IMG/VR virus record: IMGVR_UViG_3300042691_041402
Coordinates: 1-29,236 of that record
Direction: 5' to 3' (one strand)
Length of the DNA stretch: 29,236 bases
DNA from: a virus
Under the pieces are notes generated by a model. It did no database searches. It worked only from the letters and a program-made list of their open reading frames with translations, and was not told the DNA's origin. Positions 15,125 to 24,700 of this stretch are shown piece after piece. Both the position numbers and the translations under genes were made by a program. How positions within the stretch are numbered: position 1 is the stretch's first letter; every line of letters starts with the position of its first letter.

Positions 15125-15428
15125 AAAATAAAATAAGACAAATTAATTTAAGTATGATAAATATCAGATCAAGTCTATATACATCAGGCTTAAGAAAAAA
15201 CCATCTTAATATCATAAGTGAAATAAATAAAAATCCAAATTTTAAATTTATAAATAATAGACTTATTGACCATAGAATATAGAAAAGTTCTATTAAGTAG
15301 AATAATAGATCAAAATAAACCAAAAATATATTTCGATATATTCTATCTTTAGGTTTTAATTTTAATCTATTACTATTAAAGTAGTAATAAATTGTAGTAA
15401 ATAAAAAAATTATACTAAAAATCTTCAT
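15114..15428 (-). CDS. Small membrane protein, 104 residues
   Basis: Very hydrophobic: an N-terminal segment (FSIIFLFTTIYYYF), a loop rich in lysine (RLKLKPKDRIYR), then two or three further membrane segments (about 33-78) and a C-terminal one (LIFIILKLICLILFFIS). No family is recognised. It overlaps the start end of the next upstream gene by 14 bases, and its 3' end overlaps the convergent gp4-like gene by 11 bases. A holin or a superinfection-related membrane protein is possible, but three to four spans and the lack of a charged tail make this uncertain. The base composition is extremely AT-rich, so a spurious frame cannot be fully excluded. Confidence 0.55.
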   Translation of the reverse strand: MKIFSIIFLFTTIYYYFNSNRLKLKPKDRIYRNIFLVYFDLLFYLIELFYILWSISLLFINLKFGFLFISLMILRWFFLKPDVYRLDLIFIILKLICLILFFIS

Positions 15429-15720
15429 ATGGTTTAAAAATAATTTCTTGTAGACTTATTAAATTATTTTTTTCGACCTCTAATAACTTTATAGATTTTT
15501 TTTCAACTAGTCTATCATATATTTCATCAGAGACAAAACAATAAATCTCCTTACCAAGTATTCTTTCATACTCATTAGGAACCTTATTACTGAGTCTATT
15601 GTAGAAGTCATTTAAAAATCTTTCTCTCTCGTCTAAATCTATATGTATTGAACATCCATCTGGAGTAACCCCTTTATTTTTATCAGATTCTTCCCAAAAT
15701 TGAAAGACACACTTATTCAT
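15415..15720 (-). CDS. Unknown protein, 101 residues
   Basis: No family is recognised. Soluble and mixed alpha/beta, with FQFWEESDKNKGVTPDGCSI followed by HIDLDERERFLNDFYNRLSN and a KEIYCFVSDEIYDRLVEKKS segment. No catalytic motif can be assigned. It follows the dehydratase gene by about 50 bases on the same strand and overlaps the small membrane protein gene. Length, coding pattern and the overlap with a neighbour support a real gene. Confidence 0.7.
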   Translation of the reverse strand: MNKCVFQFWEESDKNKGVTPDGCSIHIDLDERERFLNDFYNRLSNKVPNEYERILGKEIYCFVSDEIYDRLVEKKSIKLLEVEKNNLISLQEIIFKPYEDF

Positions 15721-15772
15721 AAAATTATATTTTTAGATGAATTTTATATAAAAAAATTAATTTGTTTTATAA

Positions 15773-16813
15773 CTATTTCAAATTTCTTGATATTTGTTCA
15801 AAGTCAGAGTAGACCATTTCTTTACATAGTTCTTCAACACTATACTTAGTTGTCCATCCTAGTGTCTCTCTGGCCTTAGAAGAATCACCTATAAGTAAGT
15901 CTACCTCAGTTGGTCGAAAATATTTCTCATCAACTTCTACTAAAATGTTACCAGTCTTTGAGTCTATACCCTTCTCATTAATACCGTCTCCAATCCATTC
16001 AACTTCAATATCTAAAAATTTAAAAGCCATTGTGGTGAAGTCTCTGACTGAAATTTTCTCACCGGTTGCTAAAACATAGTCATCTGGTTTATCTTGTTGC
16101 ATCATTAACCACATTCCTTCAACATAGTCCTTAGAGTGCCCCCAATCTCTTTCAGCGGAAAGATTACCTAAAAGAAGTTTATCTTGAATTCCTAATTTAA
16201 TTTTAGAAACGGCCTGTGTAATTTTTCTAGTCACGAAAGTTTCACCTCTTAATGGTGACTCATGATTGAATAATATACCACTACACGCAAATATGCCATA
16301 AGCTTCTCTATAATTAACAGTTATCCAGTGTGAGTATAACTTAGCAACCCCGTATGGACTTCTCGGATAAAATGGAGTAGTTTCTTTTTGAGGAACTTCT
16401 TGTACCAATCCAAACATCTCTGATGTAGACGCCTGATAAAATTTTGTTTTTTTCTCAAGACCTAATATTCTAATCGCTTCTAATATTCTTAGAGTACCAA
16501 TAGCATCAGCATTAGCGGTATATTCAGGTGTTTCAAATGAGACCTTAACATGTGATTGAGCTGCTAGATTATAAATTTCATCAGGTTGAACTTCTTGTAT
16601 TATTCTAATTAAATTAGTAGAGTCTGTTAAATCCCCATAATGGAGAAAAAAAACATCTTTCCTGTTTTCGTAAATAGAATCTATTCTTGAAGTATTAAAG
16701 GATGAACTTCTTCTTTTTATCCCATGAACTTCGTAGTCTTTATTTAAAAGAAACTCAGCTAAGTAAGAACCATCTTGTCCAGTTATACCAGTAATTAACG
16801 CGATTTTTTTCAT
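15773..16813 (-). CDS. gmd: GDP-mannose 4,6-dehydratase
   Basis: A 346-residue extended SDR enzyme converting GDP-D-mannose to GDP-4-keto-6-deoxy-D-mannose, the branch point to GDP-fucose, GDP-rhamnose and related sugars. The NADP-binding [15 protein letters not shown] stands at the N-terminus, followed by [13 protein letters not shown] (typical of GMD), NLAAQSHV, the STSEMFG block with catalytic Thr/Ser and Glu, and [10 protein letters not shown] with the catalytic Tyr-Lys pair. [20 protein letters not shown] and [13 protein letters not shown] complete the GMD signature. Full length and intact. No second sugar-pathway gene is visible here, so host enzymes or genes outside the window would finish the sugar. 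Likely uses are modifying host surface glycans or decorating virion or DNA. Confidence 0.95.
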   Translation of the reverse strand: MKKIALITGITGQDGSYLAEFLLNKDYEVHGIKRRSSSFNTSRIDSIYENRKDVFFLHYGDLTDSTNLIRIIQEVQPDEIYNLAAQSHVKVSFETPEYTANADAIGTLRILEAIRILGLEKKTKFYQASTSEMFGLVQEVPQKETTPFYPRSPYGVAKLYSHWITVNYREAYGIFACSGILFNHESPLRGETFVTRKITQAVSKIKLGIQDKLLLGNLSAERDWGHSKDYVEGMWLMMQQDKPDDYVLATGEKISVRDFTTMAFKFLDIEVEWIGDGINEKGIDSKTGNILVEVDEKYFRPTEVDLLIGDSSKARETLGWTTKYSVEELCKEMVYSDFEQISRNLK

Positions 16814-16864
16814 AATTTTTATACAAAAAAAACATCATCTTGTTTTTTTTTTATTTTTTTTTAT

Positions 16865-16872
16865 AATATATA
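16865..16872 (+). promoter_or_regulatory. AATATATA box before the transpeptidase-like gene
   Basis: TATAATATATAAAAATAAAA stands 17 bases before the ATG at 16890, in the 76-bp divergent region with gmd. Confidence 0.4.
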
Positions 16873-16889
16873 AAAATAAAAACACACAT

Positions 16890-17480
16890 ATGAGTTATAC
16901 GAGAGAACAAATTGAAAAAGCTGTAAAGGCAAAAGGATACGCTTGGTTTGAAGGAGCTAAAGACTTTGATGTAAACATAGTAGGAGTTAGAAACTCCTCT
17001 ACAGGTAATAAAGTTACAAATGTATTTGATGATCATTTGACTTTATCATATAAAGAAAATGGTGAATGGAAATTTCACATATGGCCAGCAACAACTGATC
17101 CTGGAAAAAAAGGAGTTATGGAATATCACAATGCGGCTGGAGTTGCAAGATTGGTAGAAGGTCAGTATAGAGGTTCACACGGAATTGGACTACATCAAGG
17201 AAAATATGAAGCACTGAAGCAAGCAAAACCAGTAAAAGTATACAGAGATGCTAATAAAGATTTAGTTTATGATGAAAATAAAATAGCTGAGGGAGTTTTT
17301 GGTATAAATATACATAAAGCCGGTGCTGACTCTACATATGTAGAAAATTGGTCAGAAGGATGTCAGGTTTTTAAGAAAGCTGCAGACTTTGAATCATTCA
17401 TGTCAATTATCAGAAAATCTAGAGATATACATGGTAATTCATTTACTTATACTCTAATAGAGTCAAGTGATCTTAAATAA
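16890..17480 (+). CDS. L,D-transpeptidase-like (YkuD-type) protein, possible lysis or cell-wall enzyme
   Basis: A 196-residue protein. Residues 137-160 read VFGINIHKAGADSTYVENWS, then EGCQVF. H142, S155, G157 and C158 reproduce the L,D-transpeptidase signature of a His, 12-17 residues, then [ST]-x-G-C, with C158 the candidate nucleophile. Upstream, HLTLSYKENGEWKFHIWPAT and SHGIGLHQGKYEAL would provide the strands and second His of the fold. No signal peptide or membrane anchor, as for cytoplasmic endolysins released by a holin. Such a domain in a phage could cleave or edit peptidoglycan crosslinks. No other endolysin is seen in the window, so a lysis role is plausible but inferred. It ends one base before the convergent gp55 gene. 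Confidence 0.65.
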   Translation: MSYTREQIEKAVKAKGYAWFEGAKDFDVNIVGVRNSSTGNKVTNVFDDHLTLSYKENGEWKFHIWPATTDPGKKGVMEYHNAAGVARLVEGQYRGSHGIGLHQGKYEALKQAKPVKVYRDANKDLVYDENKIAEGVFGINIHKAGADSTYVENWSEGCQVFKKAADFESFMSIIRKSRDIHGNSFTYTLIESSDLK

Positions 17481-17846
17481 TTACAGACTGTGTAATCCCA
17501 TACCATCATTAGAACCTTCAATGGAGATAACTTTAATTAAATTATCGTTATCTCCTTTTTTCTTGTACAACTCATTGAATCCTTTTGCAATTCCTCTTTT
17601 AAAGACCTCGGTAAAATATGCAAATGCATTTACAGACTTTTCCTCATTAAAATTATACCAATTTTGAAACATATCTAATAGACCTGATTGGTAACAATCC
17701 ATTTTATCATCATTAGACCAGTATCTCATTTTTTTTATTGTCTCTTTAGCCAAAAGTTCTAACATTTTTTCAGCTTTAAAAGTAAGCCTACCTTGTGCCT
17801 TGGATATAATCATCTCGACATACAAATCTTTATTATTTAAATACAT
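17481..17846 (-). CDS. 55: Late-transcription sigma factor (T4 gp55-like)
   Basis: A 121-residue protein, shorter than T4 gp55 (185), retaining the family core. The visible blocks are DLYVEMIISKAQGRLTFKAE, KMLELLAKETIKKMRYW and DDKMDCYQSGLLDMFQNWYN, then NAFAYFTEVFKRGIAKGFNE. This corresponds to sigma region 2, which recognises the single -10-like element of late promoters. T4 gp55 also binds the sliding clamp through its C-terminus; here the end is LHSL and clamp binding cannot be judged. A gp44-like clamp loader is encoded 3 kb away, in keeping with replication-coupled late transcription. Upstream lies an imperfect inverted repeat at 17852-17890. Confidence 0.88.
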   Translation of the reverse strand: MYLNNKDLYVEMIISKAQGRLTFKAEKMLELLAKETIKKMRYWSNDDKMDCYQSGLLDMFQNWYNFNEEKSVNAFAYFTEVFKRGIAKGFNELYKKKGDNDNLIKVISIEGSNDGMGLHSL

Positions 17847-17851
17847 TCATT

Positions 17852-17890
17852 AAGCATTTATTTTTTAGAGTACAAAACTCTTTAATGCTT
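17852..17890. repeat. Inverted repeat upstream of the gp55-like gene
   Basis: AAGCATT (17852-17858) and AATGCTT (17884-17890) enclose a second pair AGAGT/ACTCT (17867-17871 and 17877-17881). It lies just before the gp55-like start and could be an operator or an RNA hairpin in its leader. Confidence 0.35.
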
Positions 17891-17914
17891 TATTATTTAT
17901 TATAGTATAAAAAT

Positions 17915-17949
17915 AAAAAAAGACGAAATTAAAAAATTTCGTCTTTTTT
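17915..17949 (-). terminator. Terminator after the 427-residue protein gene
   Basis: A 10-bp stem AGACGAAATT/AATTTCGTCT (arms 17921-17930 and 17935-17944), extended by A/T pairs, with a T run on the minus strand. It follows the stop at 17969 by about 20 bases. The A and T flanks make it potentially bidirectional. Confidence 0.85.
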
Positions 17950-17968
17950 ATAAAAGTAAAATAAAATA

Positions 17969-19252
17969 TTAAAGTTTAACTCTCTCTTTATATTGTAATT
18001 CTTTAACAGCTTGAAGCTCTAAAGAAAGACTTTTTTCTCTCTTTTCTAGATTTTCTAACGCTTGAACTAAAACTTCAGACTCACCTATCATTTTAATAGA
18101 ACCAGACACCTTTGAAATGTTGAATTGAACATCTTCTAATTTAAGTGTTATTTCTCTCTCCTTATCTTCCAATTTTTTCTTAGTTACCAATTCTTTAGAA
18201 AGTTTGTTTTCATAAAAATAAGTCAGATCATAATTTAACTCATTTCTAACTTCATTAACTAATTCTAATGCTGACTCATACTTGAAAAACGAGTGTCCAT
18301 ATCTTTCATCACATCTATAGATAAAAGTATTATTTTTATAATTAAATGCAAATACTTCTAATGTTGGATTAATCAAATTACTAACTCTCTTAACAACATC
18401 TAATTCAATAAAGGAATCAATATTTTTTGAAACCTCTACAAGAAGTGGATAGAAATTTTTATTAACAATCGGAACAACAGGAGAAGAAAATAAACTTTCT
18501 AAAGTTGTATCATCATTTAATTCATCATCATTTATAAAAATACCACCTTTAGATGAAACAGAAAGTCCAACTGTCAAATACTCTGAAATTCTAAAATCTA
18601 TTCTAGACTCTGATATTGTTGCAAAACTCATAGAAGTTTGCAAAGCTCTCAATGTACGAAGTCTCTCCTCATCTTTTATATGATTTTCTAAAAGTGTCTT
18701 TTCAATTGAACTTTCACTTAAAAGAAACCAAGAATCTCTTACGTAAGCTAAATGACCATCTTCAACTTGTTCAACTATTGTATATACTGATTCACCTTTA
18801 CCACCACTAAGAAGGTTATTTTTCTTTTCTGGAGACTTTGATAGATTGTGAACAAATAGTTTAATTTCAGGAACCCAATCATAAACAGCTAGCTCATTAA
18901 GAATTTTAGACATTCTATCTTGATCTGATTCAAGATTAATAGTTTGTAATAAAACATTTATTGGTTGACGATATAATTCACCCTGATTTTTAGAGTTTAG
19001 AACATTATACAAATTTTTCAACTCATATAAAAGTTCATAATTTTTAATATCATCATTGAGACTTTCTAGAAAAGATTTAACTTGTTTATCATAGGTAAAT
19101 GATTTTAGTTTCTCATTCAATGATAACACTATTTGCTTTTCTGATAATTCATTTGTAGAATTCAAATGTCCCTCTATTACATATTCAATGTCGGATTGAT
19201 CATATGTCAACGACTTTTTGAAGTTAAACAGTTCAAGTTTAAGATTCTTCAT
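17969..19252 (-). CDS. Unknown protein, 427 residues, probable virion protein
   Basis: No family is recognised. The N-terminal half is helical (LSLNEKLKSFTYDKQVKSFL, VYDWVPEIKLFVHNLS), the middle mixes strands (GESVYTIVEQVEDGHLAYVR, FRISEYLTVGLSVSSKGGIF), and the last 80 residues form a long coiled coil (KKKLEDKEREITLKLEDVQF to LENLEKREKSLSLELQAVKE). It lies between the candidate gp15-like gene and the gp55-like gene, has its own AATATATA box and a terminator. Similar helix-plus-coiled-coil proteins in large T4-like phages are usually internal head proteins, but this is analogy only. Confidence 0.8.
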   Translation of the reverse strand: MKNLKLELFNFKKSLTYDQSDIEYVIEGHLNSTNELSEKQIVLSLNEKLKSFTYDKQVKSFLESLNDDIKNYELLYELKNLYNVLNSKNQGELYRQPINVLLQTINLESDQDRMSKILNELAVYDWVPEIKLFVHNLSKSPEKKNNLLSGGKGESVYTIVEQVEDGHLAYVRDSWFLLSESSIEKTLLENHIKDEERLRTLRALQTSMSFATISESRIDFRISEYLTVGLSVSSKGGIFINDDELNDDTTLESLFSSPVVPIVNKNFYPLLVEVSKNIDSFIELDVVKRVSNLINPTLEVFAFNYKNNTFIYRCDERYGHSFFKYESALELVNEVRNELNYDLTYFYENKLSKELVTKKKLEDKEREITLKLEDVQFNISKVSGSIKMIGESEVLVQALENLEKREKSLSLELQAVKELQYKERVKL

Positions 19253-19282
19253 ACTTTTTGTATTTTATTTTTTTATATAAAC

Positions 19283-19290
19283 TATATATT
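19283..19290 (-). promoter_or_regulatory. AATATATA box before the 427-residue protein gene
   Basis: GTAATATATAGTTTATATAAA on the minus strand carries the octamer 30 bases before the ATG at 19252. It has the same form as the boxes before other genes of the window. Confidence 0.4.
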
Positions 19291-19323
19291 ACAATTAAAA
19301 AGTCTATTTTTTTCATTTTCATT

Positions 19324-20370
19324 TTAGCCTAAATTTCCGGAATTATTATTAGTATTTGAAGTGTTCTTAATTAACATTGGTTGTAAATTATTAAACCACC
19401 TTGTTCTATATGGTTGTATGACTGTACCAGGTTGAGCCTCTTCTACTAAAAACTGTACGCTAAAAACTGCAGAACCAGAGTTCTCACTAATCCATGTCTC
19501 AGAATCAAAATTTATAATCTTAGAAAGTGTAACTTCGAAAGAGCCATAATTAATTTCAGTTATTACAGAACCACTTGGAATATTTGGACCTATCATTTGT
19601 TGACCGACCTTTAATTCTTGCATACTTGAAACTTTTCGACCACTTAAACCTCCGCTGCAATTTTTTACAAACATAGGTCCCAATTTGACTATATTAGATC
19701 CAGCTGTCGTTTTACACTGTGTCTCTATCTTACAAAACTTTGCACCAGTAAACGCTGGGTAGTATGTCTGCACTTCTAGAGAAATTGCTAATTTTATAGT
19801 ATTATCACTTTTTAAATTCTTTTCTCTAGTTATCTCTATAGTCTCCGTGTCTGGAATTGTCATGACCGCATCAATATTCATATAATTATGTTCAAAGTAT
19901 ATAAATTTATAAAGCCATAAAGTATTCATTATTTCTTGAGCACACTTAAAAACATCTATTTCAGTTTTCAATAAAATTGATAAGTCATAATTTACAGTAA
20001 TTGGAATTGCTCTTACTTGTTTAAGTAACTTTTTTACTTCTACATTATCTTCGACAACCGCTCTAAGCCAAACATTTGGATTTCTAAACTCGTCACTTCT
20101 GATATTAAAATTTGATAGTGTTAAATGACCTCTAGGAATTTGGTCAGTATTTAGTTCAACATATCGATTTTCGGATACTATATCATCTTGAAATGAATCT
20201 AAAAGAAATCTCTCGTCTCCTGACAGACTATAATAAATCGGCACATCTACACTTACATCACCAGCAGAAAATCTATTTATCCAGTTTAATCTACCTTCTA
20301 AAGTATCTAAAACGCTAACTGTTAAATCTCGAAAGAAAACCTCATCAAAATTAAACTTTTGTCCTATCAT
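19324..20370 (-). CDS. Probable tail completion / sheath stabiliser protein (T4 gp15-like candidate)
   Basis: A 348-residue protein. The N-terminal 150 residues fit the general shape of T4 gp15 relatives: an opening FFRDLTVSVLDTLEGRLNWI, then VPIYYSLSGDERFLLDSFQD, then VELNTDQIPRGHLTLSNFNI, DEF, and later PITVNYDLSILLKTEIDVFK. This is the V-P-I/Y, D, P-R order of that family, but the match is by pattern only. Residues about 240-300 contain an inserted beta domain with LKVGQQMIGPNIPSGSVITE, the G-x-x-I-P-x-G-S motif found in many virion surface domains. The Asn/Ser-rich end is disordered. It is divergent from the clamp loader gene with 37 bases between starts. Confidence 0.6.
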   Translation of the reverse strand: MIGQKFNFDEVFFRDLTVSVLDTLEGRLNWINRFSAGDVSVDVPIYYSLSGDERFLLDSFQDDIVSENRYVELNTDQIPRGHLTLSNFNIRSDEFRNPNVWLRAVVEDNVEVKKLLKQVRAIPITVNYDLSILLKTEIDVFKCAQEIMNTLWLYKFIYFEHNYMNIDAVMTIPDTETIEITREKNLKSDNTIKLAISLEVQTYYPAFTGAKFCKIETQCKTTAGSNIVKLGPMFVKNCSGGLSGRKVSSMQELKVGQQMIGPNIPSGSVITEINYGSFEVTLSKIINFDSETWISENSGSAVFSVQFLVEEAQPGTVIQPYRTRWFNNLQPMLIKNTSNTNNNSGNLG

Positions 20371-20375
20371 GTAAG

Positions 20376-20383
20376 TATATATA
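20376..20383 (+). promoter_or_regulatory. TATATATA box between the tail and clamp-loader genes
   Basis: GTATATATAAAAAC in the 37-bp divergent region, 24 bases before the clamp-loader ATG at 20408. The same TATATATAAAAAC string recurs at 28425. Confidence 0.35.
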
Positions 20384-20407
20384 AAAACATTTTCTTTTTC
20401 TTAAATT

Positions 20408-21376
20408 ATGTCTATAAAAAATCTATTACTCTGGGAAAAATACAGACCAAAAACTATTGAAGATTCTATCTTACTACCAAGAATTAAAGAACAATTTCAG
20501 AATGGTGTTAGTAAAAATTATATTTTTTATGGACACTATGGTACTGGGAAAACATCATTAGCTAGAATACTAATAGGAAAATATTCAAAGGACAAAGCAT
20601 TTCTTGAAATTAATAGCTCATTATATACCTCTATTGATACACTAAGAAGTGATGTTGAGAAGTTTTGTAAAACTCAACCTATGATAGAATCTGAAGATCC
20701 AATGAAATATGTATTTTTAGATGAGTTCGAAAGAGTTTCATCAAACTATCAAGATGCTCTCAAGGCCTTCATAGAACAATATCACAAAACGGTTAGATTT
20801 ATATTAACAACCAATCATATAAATAAAATCTCTGATGGAATAAAGTCGAGATTCACATCATTAAACTTTGACTGTCAGGATTTAACTGAGGAAAAGTATC
20901 TCAAACAAGAAATATACAAAAAAATAATAAATGATGTTTGTGTAAAAGAAGATATAAGAATTACGAAAGATCAATTAGTAAGCCTGATTACTAAAAGATT
21001 TCCTGATTTTAGGGGTATGTATGTTGAAATACAAAATTTTAAAGAAACTGGTAAATTATCTACTGAAACTTCAAATGTTTCTAATAAGCTAAAAAGTGAC
21101 TTATATAATTTAATATTTAACAAGAATATAGATTATGAGTATATTTATCACTTTCTCATGTCTAACATAGGACCAGATAAAATTCATATACTTTTTGATT
21201 TATTAGGTAAAGGATTCATAGAATTTTACATATCTGAGAAAAGAGGTGATATTGATAAACTATTTAAATTAAATTATATAATATCAGATTACACCTCAAA
21301 ACTTGAATCAAATACGGACCCAATCATTTTAGGAATGACAGTTATCGGTAAATTTAGGGACATTCTTATTTACTAA
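20408..21376 (+). CDS. 44: Sliding-clamp loader large subunit (T4 gp44-like)
   Basis: A 322-residue AAA+ ATPase, matching T4 gp44 (319). The opening LLWEKYRPKTIED is the standard clamp-loader start. Walker A is GHYGTGKTS (42-50), Walker B is VFLDEFE (102-108), sensor 1 is TTNHINK (134-140) and the arginine-finger SRC-type motif is KSRFTSLNF (146-154). Four such subunits with one gp62 load the gp45 clamp on DNA for the phage polymerase, and in T4 the clamp also activates late transcription. The C-terminal helical domain (DLYNLIFNKNIDYEYIYHFL) forms the collar. No gp62 or gp45 gene is adjacent in this window. The next gene, gp25, follows after 10 bases. Confidence 0.93.
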   Translation: MSIKNLLLWEKYRPKTIEDSILLPRIKEQFQNGVSKNYIFYGHYGTGKTSLARILIGKYSKDKAFLEINSSLYTSIDTLRSDVEKFCKTQPMIESEDPMKYVFLDEFERVSSNYQDALKAFIEQYHKTVRFILTTNHINKISDGIKSRFTSLNFDCQDLTEEKYLKQEIYKKIINDVCVKEDIRITKDQLVSLITKRFPDFRGMYVEIQNFKETGKLSTETSNVSNKLKSDLYNLIFNKNIDYEYIYHFLMSNIGPDKIHILFDLLGKGFIEFYISEKRGDIDKLFKLNYIISDYTSKLESNTDPIILGMTVIGKFRDILIY

Positions 21377-21386
21377 TATATAGTAA

Positions 21387-21764
21387 ATGGCAGTATTTGA
21401 CTTCAAAGATCACTACATAGGGTACCAAGGACACCCAAGATTCATAGTAAATAAAATAGTTGAAGATGACATAATTAGAGTCATTATTCAAAAATATGAA
21501 ATGTTGATTTTTACTAATAAAGGTGAGCTATTAGGAGATCCTGATTTCGGGTGTGATTTGCCTAAATTACTTTTTCAAACAAAAGTATCAGCCGAAAGTG
21601 TAAGAAAATTAATTCTTCAACAGGTTAAAAAGTATATTCCCGAGTTGTCCACAACAAATTTCACACTTCAGGCTCAGTTTTTTCAAGATCCGGAAAATTA
21701 TCAAGATGTTCTTCAGATTGATTTTCAATTAGCCGACTACGAAGTATACGCACTAATAACTTAA
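21387..21764 (+). CDS. 25: Baseplate wedge subunit (gp25-like)
   Basis: A 125-residue protein of the GPW/gp25 family, the small subunit of the baseplate wedge that contacts the sheath start. The family signature YEMLIFTNKGELLGDPDFGC, then DLPKLLFQTK, is evident, as are the helix VRKLILQQVKKYIPEL and the final strands (DVLQIDFQLADYEVYALIT). It sits 10 bases after the gp44 gene, an unusual pairing of replication and baseplate genes. Its TAA stop shares three bases with the stop of the convergent giant gene. An AATATATA box (21375-21382) overlaps the gp44 stop, only 4 bases before the ATG. Confidence 0.92.
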   Translation: MAVFDFKDHYIGYQGHPRFIVNKIVEDDIIRVIIQKYEMLIFTNKGELLGDPDFGCDLPKLLFQTKVSAESVRKLILQQVKKYIPELSTTNFTLQAQFFQDPENYQDVLQIDFQLADYEVYALIT

Positions 21765-24700
21765 TCTGGGTAATAATAATTTATTATTGTAAATGCAGGT
21801 GAACCAGCAGTAGAGCTTGTTCCTAAAAGGAATCCTGGTACATCATTATTAAAAGCTCCTGTAACAGTCTGCAAAAGACTCGCACCATCATATCTCTTAA
21901 ATATTCTCGTGCCTGTCATACTGTAATATGTAGCAAAAAGTAATACACTTTGCCAGCTACTACTACCAAGACGAGTATGATAGTAAGAATATCCAAACTT
22001 GCCTAAAGCATCATTAAACAATGTACTGACACTACCAAAGTTTCCACCAATTTTAACATTATCCGAATTCTCTATTATATAGACACCAGTATCAGTCAAT
22101 AATTGCTCTAAATCCAACTCGGCAGCCGGTTGGTAGTAAGCACCAAATTGACCAGCCCCAGTACCAGGTGTTCCAAAAGATTGGGTAGATGTAGTAGGGT
22201 AAGAAGTCAAGTTTACAATATTTCTAGTATAAATTACGTTATAATCAACACTGAGCTGACAATTAGTTGAAAATGTAACACCATAGTTAAGACCAGAAGC
22301 TAATTTAGATAAAATCTGATAGTTTAATGGAACATAGGCATTATTATTTTTAGAATTTCTTGCTTGTCTCCAGTTAGCCTTACCCCCACTAGTAACATCA
22401 CCTCTAACAGTGACGGTCACTGAATTACCAGCTAGTAAAGTTCCGGACCAGTTTACATCTTTACCATTTACTGTAGCACTACCTTGTGTACTTATAGCGT
22501 ATGCATTTTGCACAAATTCAAAATCACCACTTAATTCAATTCTAAAGCTCTTAGCAGTAAAGCTAGAGTTATTCGTAATCGTGAAAGGATATCCATGTTG
22601 AATAGATGGTAAAACTATACCATTGTCTGTTTTATAAGGTTGTGTAGTAGGATTACCATTTATATCCAAGAATCCTTGAGTAAATAGACCAGCTGTCATT
22701 GCCAAGTCAGGAACTTTATCAACATCCGCATAAACCACTGGAAGTGTAGCATCTCTGTATTGTTTAGTCGTAAGATTTGTGAATGCCTCAATCTCTTGTA
22801 TATCAAGTATACCTTTTATTTCAAAGTTTTTTCTATCTCTATAAATAGCACCATATCCATTTTCAGATGTAACCTCTATGACAAGATAAGGTGTTATATT
22901 AGAATCGACTGTGAAATTAAAAGGATTCAGATTATCGATATGTCTATATTCAGAAAATTTGTCAACAGGCACAAGATCGATTTCTTTCCAGTCAGTAATG
23001 TCGAGCCAATTATATCCAACACCCTCGTCTATTACAGGTGATGTAATTGACATAGTTGCACCAGATTGTCCGGTCCAGACATAAATAAGTCTATTCCACT
23101 TAACAACATCTCCCAATTTATAAGCGGTTCCATACAACCAATCTTGAGCATTTTCAAACTTTCTTGGATTGTTAGTTTTATTGTTATTAGTAACTGACTC
23201 ATATAACTTGTCATAGTATACTACTCTCTCTCCTACTTGATAATTTCTGAAAGCGTACCACTCTCTATAAATCTCATAAGTTCTTATATCGACTGTGTAA
23301 TAATCAGGTAATAAACTTGATGTTGGTGAACCTTCCACATAAAAATCTAAAACACAATTATATACAGTTGAACCACTATTCACCGGTAGTAAATATGCCT
23401 CATTAAGATCAAAAAGTATCGGTGTGAAATTCTGTCTCAAATTAATTATCTGAGCATCAAAAGTCTGATGACTAACTACTGTTCCACCAACAAAGTCAGC
23501 TCTACCAGTTATATCAAGTATCTTATGTGTTATAGGGATGATATTCTTTTGTAACCAATATTTTAAACCTTGTAACTTTTTCTGAACTTCTTCAAGTGTA
23601 TAATAAAGAATATTATTTCCTTCTTTATCTGTAATTCTAAATGTCAGATTAAATAGATTTGTATCTTCATAATTTTTGTTTGGAAATGTATGCTTTATAA
23701 AATCATTGTCTTTCCAACCCTCAACAGTGTTATCAAAAATATCTGGAATTTCAACTTTGAATAATTTAAAATAATTATCTGAATTTACATCAACATTTCT
23801 GTAATATTCATAAAGTTCCAAGTCATTGTAACCAAAGTAATTTATTGCATTAATAATTGATTTGTAACTACCGATGTAAGGATATATCATATTCTTCATC
23901 ATAAGCATCTCCTTTCTCTTCATGTTGAGGTAGTTCCAATCTATTCCCTCTTCTTTGATATCATATTCTTTAAAAATATAAACATCGTCTGACGAAATTA
24001 ATTTACCGATATTATTTAGCTCCACATGATACCTTATATCCTCAATTTCAGTTTGACCAAAAACATTAAATCTACCAATTTCAATAGGCCAGACTTTGAA
24101 TCTACAAGATAAGTATGTAGTCAAATTTGTACTTGGGAAATTCTCTATTATGGTATCTTCCGTTTCCAACATATCTACAGATTTAAAATAATCTACAATT
24201 ATTTCTCTACTAAAAATTTCTCGTATTTTTAAAAGATATCCATTGTTATTTGAAATATATTGTTTTTTCTTATTAGTAACATCAGTAACGAAAATAGCTA
24301 AATGCTGTCCTACTTTCAATCCTCTTGTATTTCCCAAACTATCTACTGTAAAATAACTTGTTGAATCATTACTTAATACTATCTTTCCGTATCTACTACC
24401 ACTAAACTCGTCTGTAAAACTTTGAAAACTTATTACATCATTATTTATTGATGTTGTGGTTATTGTGAAATCAACTTCTTCTTTTTTATAAAGTTGCAAT
24501 ATACTTCTCAATCCTCCTTCATCTGGTGAGTTGTATCCTAAAAACAGCTGTATGGGTTCTGGTACTATACTTATATCCTCATTATCATCAACAAATTCTA
24601 AATCATGTTCAATGTAATCGAAAACAGTTTGTTGATATTCAGGTAAAGATCTTTTTCCAATATCTCTGTTCGAACTCTTATTTAATATAATAGTAGTCAG

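Noticed and set aside
17467-17667. Plus-strand frame of 66 codons after the transpeptidase-like gene
   Set aside because: Antisense to the conserved gp55-like gene.
22410-23214. Several short frames within the giant tail gene on both strands
   Set aside because: All lie inside a continuous 2213-codon frame with recognisable domains; none has an independent signal.
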